Below are positions 54,120 through 64,000 of a DNA stretch of 64,000 bases, one piece after another. The stretch's first letter is position 1, and each line of letters opens with the position of its first letter. The stretch spans positions 6,371,683 to 6,435,682 of the forward strand of contig OY294054.1 of the NCBI GenBank assembly GCA_958510825.1. The letters run 5' to 3'. A program made the translations under genes and the position numbers. A model generated the notes under the pieces. That model was not told where the DNA came from and did not search any database. It saw nothing but the letters and a program-made list of their open reading frames with translations. The DNA comes from Brachypterus glaber (Eukaryota > Arthropoda > Insecta > Coleoptera > Kateretidae).

Positions 54120-54400
54120 ACAGCTAGATGGCGACACACCCACCCCCCGCGGGTCTCTCGTATCTCTACCCACAGCTAGATGGCGCCACCGGCCGACACA
54201 CTAACAACAGTTTCGGGGCCTGAAAAATGTGACGTCACACGCTGAAGGCCCACTGAAAACCTTCTGGTCATTGGCACAAACGGCCAAAGACATCCTGAAA
54301 GACGACTGAAAACCTTCTGGTCATTGACCGAAACTGCCGAAGACACCCTGAAAACCTTCTGGTCATTGGCGACTACTGCCGAAGACATCCTGAAAATCCT
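54120..54400. repeat. short repeats: CAGCTAGATGGCG twice, then CTGAAAACCTTCTGGTCATTG x3
   Basis: ACAGCTAGATGGCG occurs at about 54120 and 54173. CTGAAAACCTTCTGGTCATT starts near 54252, 54307 and 54351, each followed by a CNGCCGAAGACA-type segment; spacing is about 55 and 44 bp. The minus-strand ORF over this block is a translation of the repeat. Confidence 0.8.
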
Positions 54401-54765
54401 GAATGGTAAGCCATCGGCCATCGAAGTGTCACTAAAACCCGCTCTTTTTACTACTCCCATCACTAAATAAATATAATGGTCTACCATTTTTATGTAATTG
54501 AATAACATCACCAATTTTTTTCAATTAATTCTCAATCAATTTTTTGCATGCTAATACTTTTATCTATAGGTACTATTAGTTTAACAACTAAATTTTAACT
54601 AAATTAAATACTCACCCTCTTGATATTACCTTTCTAGAGCACACATGCGCAGATGTGATTATACAATGACTATTAATAGTATCTTCTTCACCCAATATAA
54701 TCAGTCATAACTGTGTACTGTATACATCTTTTACGACAATCAGTAACTAAATATAAAAGACAAAA

Positions 54766-55483
54766 ATGAAAATATATTTATTATTTTTTTATTTGTGGGT
54801 AAAATCAGTTCTTGCAGCGAACGGTGATGATTTTTATGATAATAATCATGGTGATATTAACAGCAGAAGTAAAGCAACCGAGTTTTTGCAAAAGTTTGGC
54901 TATCTTAATAGTTCCGATACTGATCTTACTGCAATAGATAGACAATGAAACTTTAGCATTAATGGATAGACCTAGGTGTGGTGTACAAGATAATCCCTAT
55001 TTGGATTAAAATGGTCAAAAATGAATTAACATGGTATTTTCAACTTGGGCCAAGAATATCTAAAAATATTGTGCACACTTACTCAGTATTTGGGAAAATT
55101 CTAGCAATTTCAAATTTAAGGAATCGTACAAACATCCTGACATTGTTATTTCTTACGCAGACAAGGCTCGAAAGCATAAAAATAGTGGTAGATGTGTAAA
55201 AGGCGCTTGCCCATATGATTTTGATGGTGTGGGCTCAGTTTTAGGACATGCCTTTCCACCTAGGGCTAATATTTGTACAGAAATACATTTGGATAAAAGT
55301 GAGCCATGGTATTTAGGTTTTGAAACGCCACCAGAAGGACAAATTAGTTTATTCCAAGTTTTATTGCATGAAGTTGGACATACTTTAGGGTTAGCACACA
55401 GCACTGATCCTAGGTCTATAATGTACAGCTTTTATAATGGTGTAAATAAATTAAGTGAGGATGATGTGCAAGCAAAAATATAT
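54766..55483 (+). pseudogene. matrix metalloproteinase-like pseudogene, single exon
   Basis: A signal peptide is visible at residues 1-18 (MKIYLLFFYLWVKSVLA), then ATEFLQKFGYLNSSDT of a propeptide. A TGA at 54946-54948 stops the frame. Further on, in another frame, the cysteine-switch motif PRCGVQDNP stands at 54971-54997. The catalytic frame (from 55229) has GHAFPPRANICTEIHLD, the zinc helix HEVGHTLGLAHS (about 55367-55402) with its glutamate, and the Met-turn SIMYSF. There are at least three frame breaks. No introns are seen, so it may be a retrocopy or a virus-derived gene. The (TAC)n array cuts it right after DDVQAKIY; a hemopexin domain is absent. Confidence 0.8.
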
Positions 55484-60086
<4,603 letters not shown>

Positions 60087-61280
60087 GTGGGAAGAAAAAT
60101 GGAAAATGATAAAACTAACAAAACAAACACAGCAAAAGAAAAGATTAAGGAAATGGTCTGTGCAATCAGCGCACAAGCAAAACAAAAAGAACCACAACAG
60201 CTTGAGAATCCAGTGAAAAAAAAATTAACAGAAGATGTGGAAGGAAAGACAAAGTATCTCTGGGAGAACGATCCGAATCCAACAGTGAGAAGAGATTCAC
60301 TACAAAGAACCCCTCCAAATTTAGCAAGTTCTCAGACCTCATTAAATTTGGAAAGAAGTCAGTCGTTAGGCGACATGCAGACGGAAGAGCATCCATCAAA
60401 AAGAAAACGCCAAGCAAGCCCTTTACAAGACAGTGAAATAAACAGTAAATGTAGAAAACAGGGAGAACGGCTTAAGCGACTTATCAAAAGTCTAGTGGAA
60501 AGCACGTTAAAATTAGACCAGATTATTCCTGTTAACACGAAAAAGGAGTTAGACCAGATTATTCCTGTTAACACGAAAAAGGAGATTAAAGATGGGATAC
60601 TCAGAGTCAAAAACCAAGCGGACAGGTTAAATGCCGAGTGGGTCGAAAATTGGATTAACGACATAATGGAAAATTTTGACACGACAGTCGTAGACACCTT
60701 GATTAGGGACAAACCAAAAAGTACAGAAGTAGGCACTCAGACAGAATTGACCGAAACGAACTCTATCAAAAAGACAATGACAACGACCGCTACGCAAACA
60801 GATACAGACCATGACGAACAAGAAAATAAAATTAAGACAGAGGAGGTTGCAAAGATCAAAACGTATAACGACCTAAAAATAGCACAAGATCTTCACTGGC
60901 CAGAGCAAATTTTTAGCAACACAAAAATTGTATTTGGAAATCCTATGGAAACAGATGATGGCACTATGAAAGTTGTATTCGTTGAACCAGAAGACATTAA
61001 GATGGAAAAAAGCATCCAGCGAATGTATAAGGAGCGCTATCCAGAACTTGTAGAACACAGAAGTCAATTCGAAATCATAGAAAATACTACAAATATATTA
61101 ACAGATGATGGAAAAATAACTAGAACAAGGAAAATAGTTAAAATTGAACTAAAAGAAAGCGTGGATGACTTATGGACACAAATTCAAAGACTCAAAAACG
61201 AAGGTGACAAGGAGCGAATTAAAAAAATTGCAATACATCAAATAAGGGCCATGACTAACAAGGAATTAAGACAGATGGTA
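60087..61280 (+). pseudogene. R1-like LINE ORF1, N-terminal part
   Basis: Open from ATG 60087 (MGRKMENDKTNKTNTAKEKI) to the insertion of another LINE after RQMVQ. The product is highly charged with coiled-coil tendency. Residues near 140-166 contain a perfect tandem repeat of LDQIIPVNTKKE. KSTEVGTQTELTETNSI and TTTATQTDTDHDE are threonine-rich. The rest of ORF1 lies at 62733-63496 beyond the insertion. ORF1 packages the LINE RNA. Confidence 0.8.
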
Positions 61281-62733
61281 CAAGCAATAATAATAATAAT
61301 AATAATATTTATTTGCCATTCAGGTACAAAGTACATATGGTAAGTCATAGAAAATATATAAATAGATTTACCCATCTGCATGTAAGAAAAAAAATAAAAC
61401 AAAAAAAAAAAACAAAAAAAAACATACACACAGATAAATAAAAATAACTAAATAATAAAAAATAAACACAATAAAATGGTGTAAAATTATAAAATAAAAA
61501 TAATAAATAAAAAATATAAAAAAAAACGATTAATATACGGCACAAATTAAAACTCAAAATTGTAAAATTTGACAGATAATAAAACTTATAGTAACTATGA
61601 CTGTTGTAAAATACGACACATATTAAAACTTAAAATATTAACAGAGTAAAATATATAAACATACCTATCAGTAAATAATAAAAAAAAATAAAAAAAACCA
61701 AAAGACTAAGTGTTAAAATCACATGAGAAATACTCATCGAGAGTATATATACATTTTCTTATTAAAACATTTTTAATTTTCAACTTGAAAGAATTGTCGC
61801 TATTAATCGTCCTTATATTTTCTGGTAAAACATTATATAGTTTTATGCAGTTGTACAAAGGCGATTTTTCAAACTTTGCTGTTCTATGGAATGGAACTTT
61901 TAACAATTCATGCCTCGTATTATAATCATGATTTTCTGACACCGTAACAAACTGCCCTATGTTTTGTTTAGTAAATGTCAAACATTTTAAAATATATATA
62001 GAGGGGACAGTTAATATTCCTTTTGCTTTAAATAAATCTTTGCAACTTTCCCTATAATCTAAGCCAAAAATTAATCGCATTAATCTTTTTTGCAAGACAA
62101 ATACTCTGGATAACTGAGACGACGCGCCCCAAGATATAATGTTGAAAGATATATGTGAATACGCTAGGGCATAATAAACATTTAACAGTGCAGAAACATT
62201 AAGGGAATTTTTGAGCTGTAAAATTCCAAAATAAGCACTGTTTAGCTTTTTACAGACACTGTCAATATGATATTCCCAGCTCAATGTTTCGTCAATGGTT
62301 GTTCCTAGAAATTTTGTGTTATCTACAAAAGTGATGTCTTCAAAAACCTTAAAATTTTCTGGTACCGGTTTTCTGTTAAAGAAATTAACTGCAACTGTTT
62401 TTTTAGCGTTTAAAATCAATTTGTTTCTCTGGCACCATGCAGCAAGCTCATCTATTGTAAGACGAATTAGTCTTTTTAACTCATTAAGATCATTTGCATA
62501 AATTATAATAGTTGTATCATCGGCAAAAACAACCATTATACCCCGTGAAATAAAATAATTTAGGTCATTAATAAAAATTAAAAATAGAAGCGGTCCTAGA
62601 ATAGAACCCTGTGGCACACCAATATTTATCTTATGTGGTTGGGATTTTGATTCTCCTACTGAAACAACAAAAGACCTACACTCCATATAGGATCGTATCC
62701 AGTTTAAAATACACTCTGGAAAACCCATATATA
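61281..62733 (-). mobile_element. 5'-truncated LINE inserted in ORF1 of the R1-like LINE
   Basis: A minus-strand insertion with an (ATT)n tail at 61286-61311. It keeps only the second half of RT (61706-62728, open frame): VPQGSILGPLLFLIFINDLN, catalytic VVFADDTTIIIY, KFLGTTIDETLSWEYHI and RLIFGLDYRESCKD. The 3' UTR of about 400 bp is very A/T-rich. Truncation falls just before the GFPECILNWIRSY motif. The tail type matches LINE B at 44336, so the two may be related. Confidence 0.88.
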
Positions 62734-63496
62734 CCAGGACTCGGATGTAGTAGTTGAAATATTTGCACCAAAAGAGCGAATTAAGGAAAATATTAAAACA
62801 AATCGTTTAGTGGAAAAGGCAAGAAGATCAACAGGAGAAGTAGTTATAGTTAAAGCAAATGGTAAGTCTTACGCAGACTTGGTAAGGGGTCTAAAAAAGG
62901 ATGTAAAACTGGAAAACATAGAAGTATCAAAAATGAGAAAGACTCAAAATGGTGACTTACTATTGGAAGTTATAAACGGTACCGCAGAACAATTAAAAAT
63001 AGCAATTAACAGTCAATCCTTGGAAGCACAGGCAATAAAGAAGACAAGTCAGGAAGTTCTCCATATAAGGGGAATGGACGAAGCCACCACAGAACAAGAC
63101 ATAAGAGAGGCAATAAATGAGACTCTGGGCGATACTACAGGAAGCTACAGAATAACATCGCTAAGACCTGCTTATGCTGGTACACAAAACGCCACACTGA
63201 TTGCAGATAAGTATTTATCACAAAAACTGCTAAATATAGGTAGAATTAAAATAGGCTGGATAAATTGTTTAATCAGGGAAAGAGTCAAACAAGACAAATG
63301 TTTTAAATGCTGGGAACCAGGCCATAAGGGATCCACATGCAAAGGACCAGATAGAAAGGATTTATGCCTTAAATGTGCAAAGCCAGGACACATAGCCAAG
63401 AACTGCAACGACCAACCCTTCTGTCCTTTGTGCAATACCCAAGGACACCAGGCTGGAGGAAGAAGTTGTAACTGGAGACCAGCAAAACAGACATAA
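62733..63496 (+). CDS. R1-like LINE ORF1, C-terminal part with three zinc knuckles
   Basis: It continues ORF1 after the inserted LINE (VVVEIFAPKERIKENIK), then an RNA-binding-type domain (VLHIRGMDEATTEQDIREAI). Three CCHC knuckles follow: CFKCWEPGHKGSTC, CLKCAKPGHIAKNC and CPLCNTQGHQAGGRSC. The stop is at 63494-63496. The triple knuckle is typical of ORF1 in the R1 clade and relatives. This half is undamaged. Confidence 0.88.
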
Positions 63497-63498
63497 AA

Positions 63499-63713
63499 AT
63501 GGCGCACATACTACAAATAAATTTGGGTCGCTGCAAGCTGGCACAAAATTTAATGTACCAACTTGCAACTGAAAGAGAAGCGGATCTGCTCATTATTAGT
63601 GAACCCTATCAATACCAGCGTCCACATTCTAATTGGTTCTCTGACCGGACTGGCATGGCAGCAATTTGGGTAAGAAATAGCAGAAAATTTCAAATAAATG
63701 AACATGGAAGTGG
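63499..63713 (+). CDS. R1-like LINE ORF2, endonuclease start (cut by gap)
   Basis: ATG 63499 lies 2 bp after the ORF1 stop. The product begins MAHILQINLGRCKLAQNLMY, then EADLLIISEPYQY and FSDRTGMAAIWVRN, the N-terminal part of an APE endonuclease with its catalytic glutamate region (SEPY). It runs into the N gap at 63714. Confidence 0.88.
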
Positions 63714-63913
63714 NNNNNNNNNNNNNNNNNNNNNNNNNNNNNNNNNNNNNNNNNNNNNNNNNNNNNNNNNNNNNNNNNNNNNNNNNNNNNNNNNNNNNNN
63801 NNNNNNNNNNNNNNNNNNNNNNNNNNNNNNNNNNNNNNNNNNNNNNNNNNNNNNNNNNNNNNNNNNNNNNNNNNNNNNNNNNNNNNNNNNNNNNNNNNNN
63901 NNNNNNNNNNNNN
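63714..63913. other. assembly gap of 200 N
   Basis: Exactly 200 N, a placeholder length. The sequence on the two sides need not be adjacent in the genome. Confidence 0.99.
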
Positions 63914-64000
63914 TCAGCAATTAATAAACTGCCCTTTGACTTACATATCCCTACCTATCGCTTCTGTGGACCTGGCACTCATCTTAAAAAAAAATAGCTC
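63914..64000 (+). pseudogene. second Polinton PLA2-like gene, N-terminal fragment
   Basis: The frame reads SAINKLPFDLHIPTYRFCGP then GTHLKKK and a stop. It closely matches the N-terminal part and calcium loop of the PLA2-like protein at 43474-43938, with substitutions (FELHIPGYRY versus FDLHIPTYRF). It is therefore a different copy, on the plus strand, cut by the gap on the left and by a frame break at the right. Confidence 0.85.

Noticed and set aside
54176..54514. 112-aa minus-strand ORF
   Set aside because: It mainly translates the CTGAAAACCTTCTGGTCATTG repeat.
60087..60130. Minus-strand ORFs at 59855-60130, 60166-60417 and 60359-60821
   Set aside because: Shadows of the LINE ORF1 and leader.

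Overview
The window looks like repeat-rich nuclear DNA of an arthropod, most likely an insect. It is AT-rich, holds no bacterial-type operons, and is packed with Ty3/gypsy, BEL/Pao and non-LTR retrotransposons, a Polinton (Maverick), foldback elements and microsatellites. I cannot name the species. The only candidate gene outside the mobile elements is a broken matrix-metalloproteinase-like gene at 54766-55483.

Layout. 1-1.8 kb: two gypsy fragments joined head to head. 1.8-13.2 kb: intergenic DNA with tandem repeats, TA microsatellites, foldback/TIR elements and a compound TG/GAGTGT microsatellite; one weak ORF. 13.2-18.4 kb: a decayed gypsy-like element with a 665-bp 5' LTR, PBS, gag, protease, RT (YLDD changed to YLND), RNase H and integrase, but no 3' LTR. 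18.4-53.9 kb: a Polinton carrying protein-primed DNA polymerase B, capsid proteins, cysteine protease, PLA2-like protein, packaging ATPase, a DUF8207-like protein and a retroviral-type integrase. At least three large insertions split its genes: BEL/Pao in polB (5-bp TSD), a gypsy element in the major capsid gene (4-bp TSD), and a chimeric LINE in the ATPase. A 1.2-kb foldback sits between genes.

53.9-64 kb: a tRNA-like Pol III unit, short repeats, the metalloproteinase-like pseudogene, a perfect (TAC)n array of about 4.2 kb, then an R1-clade-like LINE starting at the array end. That LINE is interrupted by a 5'-truncated LINE of another family. A 200-N gap follows, and the last 87 bases are the PLA2-like gene of a second Polinton copy.

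The most unusual object is the gypsy element at 31101-40722. Its gag and pol frames are open, but its two approximately 1.95-kb terminal repeats are inverted relative to each other. A matching AGTT duplication flanks both outer ends, and the interrupted capsid gene is contiguous across the insertion. It therefore looks like an element that integrated with a U3 end at both termini, which ordinary LTR reverse transcription does not produce.

In the Polinton, virion genes on the minus strand (MCP, penton, protease, basic proteins, PLA2) face plus-strand replication, packaging and integration genes (polB, ATPase, DUF8207-like, integrase). Integrase, penton, PLA2 and the basic proteins are open. 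PolB, MCP, protease and ATPase are broken, so this copy cannot make particles or replicate alone.
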